Notes: a model not told the origin generated them from the sequence alone. Positions 1 to 6,219 are shown, counted from the first letter of the stretch. The stretch is DNA of 7,185 nucleotides from Nitrospirota bacterium (GCA_029859385.1 JAOUDF010000134.1:1-7185), one strand, 5' to 3'. Program-made: numbers and translations.

Positions 1-1
1 C

Positions 2-127
2 TTTGGCGGCGGCATCATCCCCGAGGAGGACGAGGCGGAGCTGAAAACGCTGGGGGTGAAGGCGGTCTTTCGCCCCGGCTGCACCCTGGATGAAGTGGTG
101 GCCTTTGTAAAAGGGCTGAAGGGGTAA
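2..127 (+). CDS. C-terminal end of a B12-binding domain protein, methylmalonyl-CoA mutase family (partial, 5' end outside window)
   Basis: The reading frame is open from the window edge to a TAA at 125-127 and gives 41 residues beginning FGGGIIPEEDEAELKTLG and ending in a lysine-rich tail. The GGxIPxxD segment followed by LGVKAVFRPG matches the end of the cobalamin-binding fold of methylmalonyl-CoA mutase and its relatives, which rearrange acyl-CoA carbon skeletons by a radical mechanism. It could be the tail of a full-length mutase or a stand-alone small subunit, as in 2-hydroxyisobutyryl-CoA, isobutyryl-CoA or alkylsuccinyl-CoA mutases; the catalytic domain that would decide the substrate is outside the window. 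The next gene starts 1 bp after the stop, so the two are almost certainly co-transcribed. The family call is firm for so short a piece; the substrate is unknown. Confidence 0.8.
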   Translation, partial: FGGGIIPEEDEAELKTLGVKAVFRPGCTLDEVVAFVKGLKG

Positions 128-128
128 T

Positions 129-1412
129 ATGCGCCCTGTCTACCTCATAGCCGGTGGCGTTACTAAATTTGCCCGAGCTTATCCCGACAAGGACTGCACC
201 CGGCTGGTGCAGGAGGCCTTCGACATGGCCATGGGGCAGGTGCCCAACCTTGACCGGAGCCGTATAAACGGGAGCGTCGGGTCCTACTTTTCCGAACAGA
301 TGCTGGGGCGTCTCATGGCATGTTCGGCGGTGCACGATGCCCTTGGTCTCTGTCCCACCCCTTCGCGGAGGGTGGAGGGCGGCGGCGCATCGGGCGGCCT
401 CTGCCTTCAGTCGGCCTGGGAGGCGGTGGCTTCGGGTCGCATGGAGGTCTGTCTTGCCTTTGGTTTCGAGGTGATGTCGAAGGTTGGCGGCAGGAAGGCG
501 AACGACATCATCGCCCTGGCGTCGGACCCGGTGAGCGAGGTTTCCGTGGGCGGCTTCTTTTCTGCCTATTACGCCATGATGGCGCGGCGGCATATGCACC
601 AGTTCGGCACTACCCGGGAACAGATGGCCATGGTGGCGGTGAAGAATCACGCCAACGCCGTCCATAATCCGTTTGCCCAGGCCCCCATGCGGTTGGGGGT
701 GGAAGAGGTCAAGGGTTCGGCCATGATTGCCGATCCCATTACCCTGCGCGACACCTGTCTCGTTTCCGACGGTGCGGCGGTGGTGCTGCTGGCTTCGGAA
801 GAGGCGGCAATGCGTTACTGCAAAAGGCCGGTGAGAATCAGCGGTGTTGGGTCGGCTACCGACACGGCACGACTGGGGGACCGGCCAAGGGGAGAAGTGC
901 CGCTGTTGCCTCACGAATCGGAAACAGACTACCGGGGACTGGAGTATCCCGGCATTCACTCCTGCCGCGCGGGACGACTGGCGGCGAGGGAGGCATACAG
1001 GATGGCGGGGGTTTCCGATCCGTCGAAAGAGCTCGATTTTGTGGAGTTGTATGATGCCTACACTTCAGCCGAGATACAGGCCTGCGAGGCGCTGGGATTG
1101 TGCCGGATAGGGCATGGGGGGCGCTTCGTTGAGAGTGGCGCGCCGTTCATGAAGGGCGTTGATTACGGTCTTCAATTGTCTGAGCAGGGGAACATGCCGG
1201 TAAATCCTTCCGGCGGTCTCCTTGCCTGCGGCCATGCCATTGGCGCCACGGGGCTCATGCAGACGGTCTTTGCCCTGTGGCAGCTTCAGGGAAGCATCGG
1301 GGAACATCTCGGCGACGCCACGCTTCAGGTGCCCGAGGCCAAACGAGGGCTGGTGCACACCCACGGCGGTACGGGGACCTGCGTGACGGTGACCGTGCTG
1401 GAGAGGGCGTGA
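129..1412 (+). CDS. Thiolase-superfamily protein, SCP2/lipid-transfer type, lacking the nucleophilic Cys; possible retro-aldolase
   Basis: This 427-residue protein has the length and order of an SCP2-type thiolase: an N-terminal half with VEGGGASGG at about 82-90, a loop domain, then VELYDAYT at 305-312, NPSGG at 359-363, GHAIGATG at 368-375 and HTHGGTG near the C-terminus (410-416). Ordinary thiolases carry a nucleophilic Cys just before the (A/S)xG turn of the first motif; here that residue is Gly86. The SCP2 signature HDCF reads YDAY (308-311), so its His and Cys are also gone. His369 of the GHxxG motif is kept. Known lipid-transfer proteins such as Ltp2 lack the Cys and work with a DUF35 protein as retro-aldolases on acyl-CoAs. 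The next gene is a DUF35 protein, which supports an aldolase-like or other non-thiolytic role (inference). BbsB, the thiolase of toluene breakdown that also pairs with a DUF35 partner (BbsA), is the other relative to compare. ATG 129 is preceded by GAAGGGG (118-124). Family is sure; reaction is open. Confidence 0.85.
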   Translation: MRPVYLIAGGVTKFARAYPDKDCTRLVQEAFDMAMGQVPNLDRSRINGSVGSYFSEQMLGRLMACSAVHDALGLCPTPSRRVEGGGASGGLCLQSAWEAVASGRMEVCLAFGFEVMSKVGGRKANDIIALASDPVSEVSVGGFFSAYYAMMARRHMHQFGTTREQMAMVAVKNHANAVHNPFAQAPMRLGVEEVKGSAMIADPITLRDTCLVSDGAAVVLLASEEAAMRYCKRPVRISGVGSATDTARLGDRPRGEVPLLPHESETDYRGLEYPGIHSCRAGRLAAREAYRMAGVSDPSKELDFVELYDAYTSAEIQACEALGLCRIGHGGRFVESGAPFMKGVDYGLQLSEQGNMPVNPSGGLLACGHAIGATGLMQTVFALWQLQGSIGEHLGDATLQVPEAKRGLVHTHGGTGTCVTVTVLERA

Positions 1413-1413
1413 G

Positions 1414-1641
1414 ATGGAGCTGCCGGGACAGGGGAAGGTCCACTCATGGACTGTATGTAATTTCGCCGGGGAACGGTTTCAGTCCGATGTACCCTACACC
1501 CTGGTCCTTGTGGAGTTTGATGGGGTCGACACCATGACCCTCGGTCGTCTGGAAAACGTCGACGCATCAGCTATCTGTATAGGGATGCAGGTTCGGACTG
1601 TTTCGGATAATAAAGATTATGTGAGGTTTGAGCCGCTATGA
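1414..1641 (+). CDS. Small DUF35 OB-fold protein, probable partner of the upstream thiolase-like protein; zinc ribbon absent
   Basis: The 75-residue product reads as the OB-fold part of the DUF35 family: GQGKVHSWTV at 5-14, VPYTLVLVEFDG at 26-37, LGRLENV at 43-49 and the IGMQV turn at 56-60. DUF35 proteins form complexes with thiolase-like enzymes (ChsH2 with Ltp2, BbsA with BbsB) and help bind acyl-CoA. They usually begin with a zinc ribbon of four cysteines. Here the protein starts right at the OB fold and has only Cys15 and Cys55. An in-frame TGA at 1390-1392 leaves no room for an upstream ribbon. ATG 1414 follows the thiolase stop by 1 bp, with AGGG at 1404-1407 as ribosome-binding site, so equal dosage with the thiolase is likely. 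The last bases overlap the next start (ATGA). Family call is good; the partnership is inferred from adjacency. Confidence 0.8.
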   Translation: MELPGQGKVHSWTVCNFAGERFQSDVPYTLVLVEFDGVDTMTLGRLENVDASAICIGMQVRTVSDNKDYVRFEPL

Positions 1642-2774
1642 ACATCGATCTTACGCAGGAACAACGTCTTCTCAAGCAAACCCTTCGCGAGTTCGCCGAG
1701 GCGGAGTTGGCCCCCGGTGCGGCGGAACGGGACAGGACGGGCAAATGCCCCCGGGAGATAATCGGGAAACTGGCCCAGATGAATCTGCTCGGGATCATCT
1801 TCCCTGACGAGTACGGTGGCTCGGGCATGGATTACGGCTGTCTCGTCACGGCGATCGAAGAGCTGGCCAGGGTCGATGCTTCGGTGGCCGTAACGGTCTG
1901 CGCCCATATCCTCGCGGCCAACCATATCTATCTGTTCGGGACTGAGGAGCAGAAAAAGCAATGGGTCCCGCGCCTTGCCCGGGGCGAGCTCATGGGGGCC
2001 TGGGGCAACACCGAACCGGGGGCCGGCAGCGATGCCGCCGGAATCAGCACCAGCGCGAAATTGGACGGCGATTCATGGGTTCTCAACGGAAGAAAATGTT
2101 TTATCACCAATGGGAGCTGCGCCGGCATCTATGTCATCTCCACCGTGACCGACCCGTCAAAGAAGGCAAAGGGGATTTCGGCCTTTATCGTCGAGCGTGA
2201 GCGACCGGGCTTCAAGATCGGCCGTCTGGAGGACAAGATGGGGCTCAGGAGCAGCGACACCGCCGAGCTGATTCTCGAAGACGTCCGCATTCCGGCGACC
2301 AATCTGGTGGGTGAACTCAATGGTGGTTTCTTTCAGGCCATGCAGGTGCTCGATGCCGGGCGCGTGGGGATTGGCGCCATGGCGGTGGGGATTGCCCAGG
2401 GGGCGCTGGATGCCAGCATTGCCTATGCAAAGAGTCGTGAACAGTTCGGCCGACCCATCGCCGAATTCGAAGGGGTCCAGTGGATGCTGGCCGACATGGC
2501 CACCGAGATCGATGCGGCACGGCACCTTGTCTATCGGGCTGCCCAGCTCAAGGACATGGGGAAGCGTTTTACGAAGGAGGCTTCCATCGCCAAACTCTTT
2601 TCTTCAGAGATGGCGGTCAGGGCATGTCTGAAGGCGATCCAGATACACGGCGGTTACGGGTATACTAAAGAATACCCCGTGGAGCGGTTCCTGCGGGATG
2701 CAAAACTCTGCGAAATAGGCGAAGGGACCAGCGAGATTCAACGGATGGTAATCGCACGGGAGGTGTTGAGATGA
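1638..2774 (+). CDS. Acyl-CoA dehydrogenase (FAD flavoprotein, short-chain type)
   Basis: The complete 378-residue protein has the usual length of this family and oxidises an acyl-CoA to its 2,3-enoyl-CoA, passing electrons to electron-transfer flavoprotein. The N-terminal helical domain runs from the start to about 120; the middle beta domain holds NTEPGAGSD (124-132) and FITNG (155-159); KMGLRSSDTAEL (200-211) and SREQFGRPI (266-274) follow, and the C-terminal domain has QIHGGYGY (335-342). In EIGEGTSEIQ (359-368) Glu359 sits where short-chain and butyryl-CoA dehydrogenases have their catalytic base, so the enzyme should be active. Two small oddities are Gly361 where EIYEGT is typical, and GNTEP where xLTEP is typical. 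The start overlaps the DUF35 stop as ATGA. The chain length or branching of the substrate cannot be read from the sequence; the B. subtilis counterpart by context would be MmgC. Confidence 0.92.
   Translation: MNIDLTQEQRLLKQTLREFAEAELAPGAAERDRTGKCPREIIGKLAQMNLLGIIFPDEYGGSGMDYGCLVTAIEELARVDASVAVTVCAHILAANHIYLFGTEEQKKQWVPRLARGELMGAWGNTEPGAGSDAAGISTSAKLDGDSWVLNGRKCFITNGSCAGIYVISTVTDPSKKAKGISAFIVERERPGFKIGRLEDKMGLRSSDTAELILEDVRIPATNLVGELNGGFFQAMQVLDAGRVGIGAMAVGIAQGALDASIAYAKSREQFGRPIAEFEGVQWMLADMATEIDAARHLVYRAAQLKDMGKRFTKEASIAKLFSSEMAVRACLKAIQIHGGYGYTKEYPVERFLRDAKLCEIGEGTSEIQRMVIAREVLR
2758..2763 (+). promoter_or_regulatory. Strong ribosome-binding site for the MmgE/PrpD gene
   Basis: GGGAGG lies inside the last codons of the acyl-CoA dehydrogenase, 7 bases before ATG 2771. 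Together with the ATGA overlap it fixes this start and shows that initiation need not depend only on re-initiation after the upstream stop. Confidence 0.7.
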
Positions 2775-4132
2775 CCATTGCCGACCAGTTGGCAAAGTAT
2801 GCGCATAATCTGAACTACGCCGACCTCCCGCCGGAGGTGGTCCATGAGGTGAAGCGCCGTGTCATCGACTCCCTTGGGTGTGCTGTTGCCGCCATGGACA
2901 GCGAGCCGGCGAAGATTGTCGGTGAAATTGCCCACTGTGTATCGTCACGCCGCGGAGCCACGGTGTTGGGTACGACGCACATAACTTCCCCCGAAATGGC
3001 GGCCTTTGCCAACGGCGCCATGGTACGCTATCTTGACTACAACGATACCTATCTCTCCAAGGAACCGGCCCATCCCAGCGACAACATACCCGCAGCCATT
3101 GCCATGGCCGAATCCTGCGAAAAAAACGGCAGGGAGCTGATCCTGGCCATCGCCCTGGCGTATGAGATACAGTGCCGACTCTGCGATGCGGCCTCCCTCA
3201 GAATGCGCGGATGGGACCACGTTACTTACGGGGCCTTCTCGGCCACGCTGGCCGCGGCGAAGCTGATGGGCCTCGGGCTCAGGAAAAAGGTCCATGCTTT
3301 GGGGCTTGCTGCAACACCCAATATCGCCCTTCGTCAGACCCGGGTTGGCGAGATTTCGATGTGGAAGGCCTGTGCCTTCTCGAACATGGCACGCAATGCC
3401 CTCTTTGCCGCGGAGCTGGCGAGACTCGGCATGACCGGACCTGCCCCCATCTTCGAGGGGGGGAAGGGGTTCATGAAGCAGGTGTCGGGGCCTTTCATGC
3501 TGGATGGTATGGGAGGTGTAGACGGGGCGACCTTCAAGATCATGGAGTCGTCCATAAAGTATTTCCCCGCGGAATATCATTCCCAGAGCGCCATAGAGGC
3601 GGCCCTGGCCCTGCGGCATGAAGTGGGCGACCTCGACAGGGTAAAGTCCATCGAGATATGGACCTTCGAGGCGGCTTACAGCATCATAGGAAACGAGGCG
3701 GAGAAGTGGAAACCGAAGAGCCGCGAGACCGCCGACCACAGTTTGCCCTACTGCGTGGCCGCAGCGCTGGAAGACGGGAAGATCGACCTCGACTCCTTCA
3801 ACGAGGAACGGATTGCCAACGAACAAACCCTCGCCTTGATGAAGCGGATCAGCGTGCATGTCGATCCCGAGCTGGATGCAGAATATCCCGTCGGCATACC
3901 CAACCTGCTGGAGGTTCAGGGGGAAGACGGAAAGATATGGGGCAAGAAGGTCTCCTTCCCCAAAGGTCATGCAAAAAACCCGATGAGCGATAAAGAGGTA
4001 GAGGCCAAATTCAGGAGACTGGCGGAAGGACGGCTCGGGTCCTCTCGGGTCGACGAGATACTGGAAAAACTGTGGCGTCTTGATGAGGCGAAGGATATCG
4101 GCGCGATCATGCGCCTCTTTGCTTCGGAGTAA
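2771..4132 (+). CDS. mmgE: MmgE/PrpD family protein, probable 2-methylcitrate dehydratase
   Basis: The 453-residue protein carries the family hallmarks: FANGAMVRYLDYNDTY at 79-94, the HPSDNIPA loop at 101-108, GWDHVTYGAF at 147-156, and RETADHSLPY at 318-327. Members dehydrate 2-methylcitrate to 2-methyl-cis-aconitate without an iron-sulfur cluster. The length is nearer to B. subtilis MmgE (about 470) than E. coli PrpD (about 480). The gene is followed by 2-methylisocitrate lyase and a citrate/methylcitrate synthase, which makes the methylcitrate role much more likely than the family's other activities (cis-aconitate decarboxylase, iminodisuccinate epimerase). It overlaps the preceding acyl-CoA dehydrogenase as ATGA. 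Its stop lies inside the left copy of an 11-bp direct repeat around the spacer element. No residue of the visible motifs is missing. The choice between mmgE and prpD as a name is a matter of convention. Confidence 0.88.
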   Translation: MTIADQLAKYAHNLNYADLPPEVVHEVKRRVIDSLGCAVAAMDSEPAKIVGEIAHCVSSRRGATVLGTTHITSPEMAAFANGAMVRYLDYNDTYLSKEPAHPSDNIPAAIAMAESCEKNGRELILAIALAYEIQCRLCDAASLRMRGWDHVTYGAFSATLAAAKLMGLGLRKKVHALGLAATPNIALRQTRVGEISMWKACAFSNMARNALFAAELARLGMTGPAPIFEGGKGFMKQVSGPFMLDGMGGVDGATFKIMESSIKYFPAEYHSQSAIEAALALRHEVGDLDRVKSIEIWTFEAAYSIIGNEAEKWKPKSRETADHSLPYCVAAALEDGKIDLDSFNEERIANEQTLALMKRISVHVDPELDAEYPVGIPNLLEVQGEDGKIWGKKVSFPKGHAKNPMSDKEVEAKFRRLAEGRLGSSRVDEILEKLWRLDEAKDIGAIMRLFASE

Positions 4133-4133
4133 T
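4123..4133 (+). repeat. Left copy of 11-bp direct repeat TTCGGAGTAAT
   Basis: TTCGGAGTAAT covers the last codons and the TAA stop (4130-4132) of the MmgE/PrpD gene. An identical copy lies at 4234-4244. The bases just outside the two copies differ, so the match is exactly 11 bp. The pair brackets the hairpin element and reads as a target-site duplication. Confidence 0.75.
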
Positions 4134-4143
4134 GTATATTTTT

Positions 4144-4170
4144 GTCATTCCGGCGAAAGCCGGAATCCAG
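4144..4170 (+). repeat. Hairpin repeat unit 1 (forward)
   Basis: The unit has the plan GTCA, stem arm TTCCGGC, loop GAAA, arm GCCGGAA, then TCCAG. The stem is perfect over 8 bp when the flanking A-T pair is counted (4147-4154 with 4159-4166). It pairs in plan with unit 2 on the opposite strand. Confidence 0.85.
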
Positions 4171-4179
4171 CTTTTTTTT
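4147..4179 (+). terminator. Possible intrinsic terminator or attenuator within the repeat element
   Basis: The perfect 8-bp GC-rich hairpin with a GAAA tetraloop (4147-4166) is followed after five bases (CCAGC) by a run of eight T's (4172-4179). This resembles a rho-independent terminator, although the gap between stem and T-run is longer than ideal. If it works it would reduce transcription of prpB and the genes after it relative to those before. No promoter for the downstream genes was recognised. Confidence 0.4.
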
Positions 4180-4186
4180 CTATCTT

Positions 4187-4213
4187 CTGGACCCCGATTT
4201 TCATCGGGGTGAC
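4187..4213 (-). repeat. Hairpin repeat unit 2 (inverted)
   Basis: Read on the - strand the unit is GTCA, CCCCGAT, GAAA, ATCGGGG, TCCAG: the same 27-base plan as unit 1. The 13 framework bases are identical, while four of the seven variable stem pairs differ and all are compensated on the other arm. The stem is perfect (4191-4198 with 4203-4210). Confidence 0.85.
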
Positions 4214-4233
4214 GGCTTTGGGAAATTCATCAG

Positions 4234-4244
4234 TTCGGAGTAAT
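4234..4244 (+). repeat. Right copy of the 11-bp direct repeat, carrying the prpB ribosome-binding site
   Basis: TTCGGAGTAAT is identical to 4123-4133. The GGAG inside it (4237-4240) is 6 bases upstream of ATG 4247, so this copy supplies the ribosome-binding site of prpB, whereas the left copy supplies the stop codon of the previous gene. Confidence 0.75.
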
Positions 4245-4246
4245 AA

Positions 4247-5077
4247 ATGGAAAAGACTACGCGCATGCGACACCTGATTGAAGGCCCCGGGATCGTGATG
4301 CCGGGCGCATTCAATGCAGCGACGGCCCTCTTGGCGGAAAAGGCAGGGTTCGAGGCTGTTTACATCTCCGGTGCAGGCCTCTCCAACGGTGCCGCAGGGC
4401 TGCCCGATGCGGGGCTCCTCGCACTGCCGGAGATGGTGGAACTGGCGGCCTATATCGCCCAGTCGGTGAAGGTGCCGGTTGTTGCCGACGCGGATACCGG
4501 CTTCGGCGGGCCGGAGAATGCGGCCCGTACCGTCAAGCTTTTTGAACAGGCTGGGGTTGCGGGCATTCACATCGAAGACCAGACCTGGCCCAAGCGATGC
4601 GGCCACCTCACGGGGAAAACCGTAATTTCGACGGAAGAGATGGTTGAAAAGGTCAAGGCCGCCGTCGAGGCAAGAAAGAGCGGGAATTTTATCGTCATCG
4701 CCAGGACTGATGCGAGGAGCGTCAACGGGTTTGACGATGCGGTGATGAGAGCGAATGCATTCATCGACGCAGGAGCTGACATGATCTTTCCCGAGGCCCT
4801 TGAGAACCGCGATGAGTTCGCTGAATTTGCGCGGCAGGTCAAGGCGCCGCTCATGGCCAACATGACCGAATTCGGCAGGACCGCCTATCTCCCTGCCGAT
4901 GAGTTTTTTGCCATGGGGTACCGGGTCGTAATCTTCCCCATGACCGCATTTCGCGTGGCCATGAAGGCGGTGGAAGACACCTACCGCGAGCTGAGGGAAA
5001 AGGGGACTCAGAAAAGGCTCCTCGACAGGATGCAGACGCGACAGGAACTTTACGATCTTCTGGGGTACAAGCCGTGA
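4247..5077 (+). CDS. prpB: 2-Methylisocitrate lyase (PrpB), isocitrate lyase/PEP mutase family
   Basis: The 276-residue protein cleaves 2-methylisocitrate to pyruvate and succinate, the last step of the methylcitrate cycle, in the cytoplasm. Visible motifs in order are YISGAG (39-44), the metal-binding DADTGFGG (81-88), the catalytic loop PKRCGH (115-120, Cys118), IARTDA (151-156), FPEAL with Glu183, and NMTEFG (205-210). KRCGH with NxTEFG, and the tail motif GTQK followed by MQTRQELY, resemble E. coli PrpB and separate it from isocitrate lyase proper (KKCGH, longer) and from PEP mutase. It is about 20 residues shorter than E. coli PrpB, at the C-terminus. The start has GGAG 6 bases upstream. 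It overlaps the following synthase gene by 4 bp. A sister lyase such as 2,3-dimethylmalate lyase is less likely given the neighbours. Confidence 0.92.
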   Translation: MEKTTRMRHLIEGPGIVMPGAFNAATALLAEKAGFEAVYISGAGLSNGAAGLPDAGLLALPEMVELAAYIAQSVKVPVVADADTGFGGPENAARTVKLFEQAGVAGIHIEDQTWPKRCGHLTGKTVISTEEMVEKVKAAVEARKSGNFIVIARTDARSVNGFDDAVMRANAFIDAGADMIFPEALENRDEFAEFARQVKAPLMANMTEFGRTAYLPADEFFAMGYRVVIFPMTAFRVAMKAVEDTYRELREKGTQKRLLDRMQTRQELYDLLGYKP

Positions 5078-6186
5078 GTGAATACAGTCCGGGACTTGAA
5101 GGGATAATTGCGGGAAAGACCGCCATATCGTGCGTCAACGAAGAAACAGGCGGCCTCTCCTATCGTGGATATGGGGTGGAAGAATTGGCGGAGAAGGCCT
5201 CTTTCGAGGAGGTGGCCCATCTGCTTATCAGGGGGCATCTGCCGACGCAGTCCGAGCTCGATGCCTTTTGCGGCACGATCATGGCCCACACCCATATACC
5301 GCTGGCCCTCATCGATATCCTCCGCCATCTTCCCGTAAAGGCCCATCCCATGGATGCGCTACGGACCGGCGTTTCCGCGCTGGGGCCCTTCGACCCCGAC
5401 GTGGCCGACAACGGCCCCGAGGCCAACGAACGCAAGGCGATCCGCCTTCTGGCCCAGATGCCCACCATTGTCTCGATCATCGGGAGGAACAGGCAGGATC
5501 AGCCCCCCGTCGGCCCGGTCGATGGACTTACCTTCATTCAGAACTTCTTCCACATGCTGGGGATGAAGATGCCGGGATATCTGGCCTGCAAGGTCTTCGG
5601 CGTGTCGCTCATCCTTTACGCCGAACACGAGTTCAATAACTCCGCCTTCGCCGCCCGGACCGTGGCATCGTCGCTGAGTGACATGCACTCGGCGGTCGCA
5701 GCGGCCATCGGTGCGCTGAAGGGGCCTCTGCACGGCGGGGCCAACGAGGCGGTGATGCATATGCTGCTGGAGATCGGTGAAACGAACCGGGTTGAATCGT
5801 GGCTCAAGGATAAACTGGCGAAAAAAGAGCGGATAATGGGCTTTGGCCACCGTATCTACAAACAGAACGAGGACTCCCGCTCGACCATCATCAAGGGGTA
5901 TAATAAAATGCTGGCCGAGCATCTGGGCAACACCAAATGGTACGAGATGTCGGAGCGGCTTGAGGCGTTGATGCTCAAGGAAAAGGGGCTTCATCCCAAT
6001 CTTGATTTCTACACTGCCTCGGCGTATCACCTCATGGACTTGCCCATCGAGCTCTACACGCCGATCTTTGTCATGAGCCGTGTTACCGGCTGGGCTACCC
6101 ATGTCATGGAGCAGCACGCGAACAACCGCCTCATACGGCCGACGAGCGAGTATATCGGGCCGACTGGATTGAAATACGGGAATTGA
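5074..6186 (+). CDS. prpC: Citrate synthase family protein, probable 2-methylcitrate synthase
   Basis: The 370-residue protein is a short citrate synthase of the kind found for Bacillus MmgD and proteobacterial PrpC. It condenses oxaloacetate with propionyl-CoA (or acetyl-CoA). The N-terminus has PGLEGIIAGKTAIS, typical of this class. His185 lies in AEHEFNNS, the catalytic His220 in LHGGANE, His259 in GFGHRIYK and the catalytic Asp311 in NLDFYT; Arg336 follows in MSRVTGW. All core catalytic residues are therefore present. The start is GTG at 5074, overlapping the prpB TGA as GTGA, with a modest GGGG at 5062-5065; translational coupling to prpB is likely. Preference for propionyl-CoA is inferred from the prpB and mmgE neighbours and cannot be proved by sequence, because these enzymes often take both substrates. 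Confidence 0.88.
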   Translation: MSEYSPGLEGIIAGKTAISCVNEETGGLSYRGYGVEELAEKASFEEVAHLLIRGHLPTQSELDAFCGTIMAHTHIPLALIDILRHLPVKAHPMDALRTGVSALGPFDPDVADNGPEANERKAIRLLAQMPTIVSIIGRNRQDQPPVGPVDGLTFIQNFFHMLGMKMPGYLACKVFGVSLILYAEHEFNNSAFAARTVASSLSDMHSAVAAAIGALKGPLHGGANEAVMHMLLEIGETNRVESWLKDKLAKKERIMGFGHRIYKQNEDSRSTIIKGYNKMLAEHLGNTKWYEMSERLEALMLKEKGLHPNLDFYTASAYHLMDLPIELYTPIFVMSRVTGWATHVMEQHANNRLIRPTSEYIGPTGLKYGN

Positions 6187-6214
6187 TGCATTGCAAAACT
6201 AACAGCGAGTAATC

Positions 6215-6219
6215 GGGAG
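6215..6219 (+). promoter_or_regulatory. Ribosome-binding site of the second acyl-CoA dehydrogenase
   Basis: GGGAG is 6 bases before ATG 6226 and decides that start. The 39-base gap (6187-6225) shows no clear promoter or terminator. Confidence 0.65.

Larger units (their letters stand above)
4134..4233. mobile_element. REP/BIME-like palindromic element, about 100 bp, with flanking 11-bp duplication
   Basis: This is the only sizeable non-coding stretch in the window. It holds two 27-base hairpin units in opposite orientation, separated by 16 bases that include eight T's, with AT-rich flanks. It encodes no protein. Removing it together with one copy of the flanking repeat would restore a compact junction in which the MmgE stop, a GGAG ribosome-binding site and the prpB start lie within about 17 bp, like the other junctions of this operon. 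That makes insertion of a non-autonomous element the simplest history. Such repeats, with GTCATTCC-type ends, are common in proteobacterial genomes from general knowledge. No transposase is visible here, and the exact element ends are assumed from the duplication. Confidence 0.6.

Noticed and set aside
15..959. Long open frame on the - strand (314 codons) opposite the thiolase-like gene
   Set aside because: It is antisense to a clear family match, its product is rich in His, Arg, Pro and Gly as shadow frames in GC-rich DNA are, and no domain is recognisable.
2945..3970. Long open frame on the - strand (341 codons) opposite the MmgE/PrpD gene
   Set aside because: It lies wholly within a well-supported gene, shows no recognisable motif and is explained by codon bias.
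4080..4277. Small + strand frame spanning the spacer, with a SGESRNPAF segment
   Set aside because: That peptide is the usual chance translation of this class of palindromic repeat and not a gene.
4145..4606. Open frame on the - strand covering the spacer and the start of prpB
   Set aside because: It reads through the hairpin element and antisense to prpB; low-complexity product without motifs.
5359..6117. Long open frame on the - strand (252 codons) opposite the citrate synthase gene
   Set aside because: Same shadow pattern; the + strand frame carries all catalytic citrate-synthase residues.
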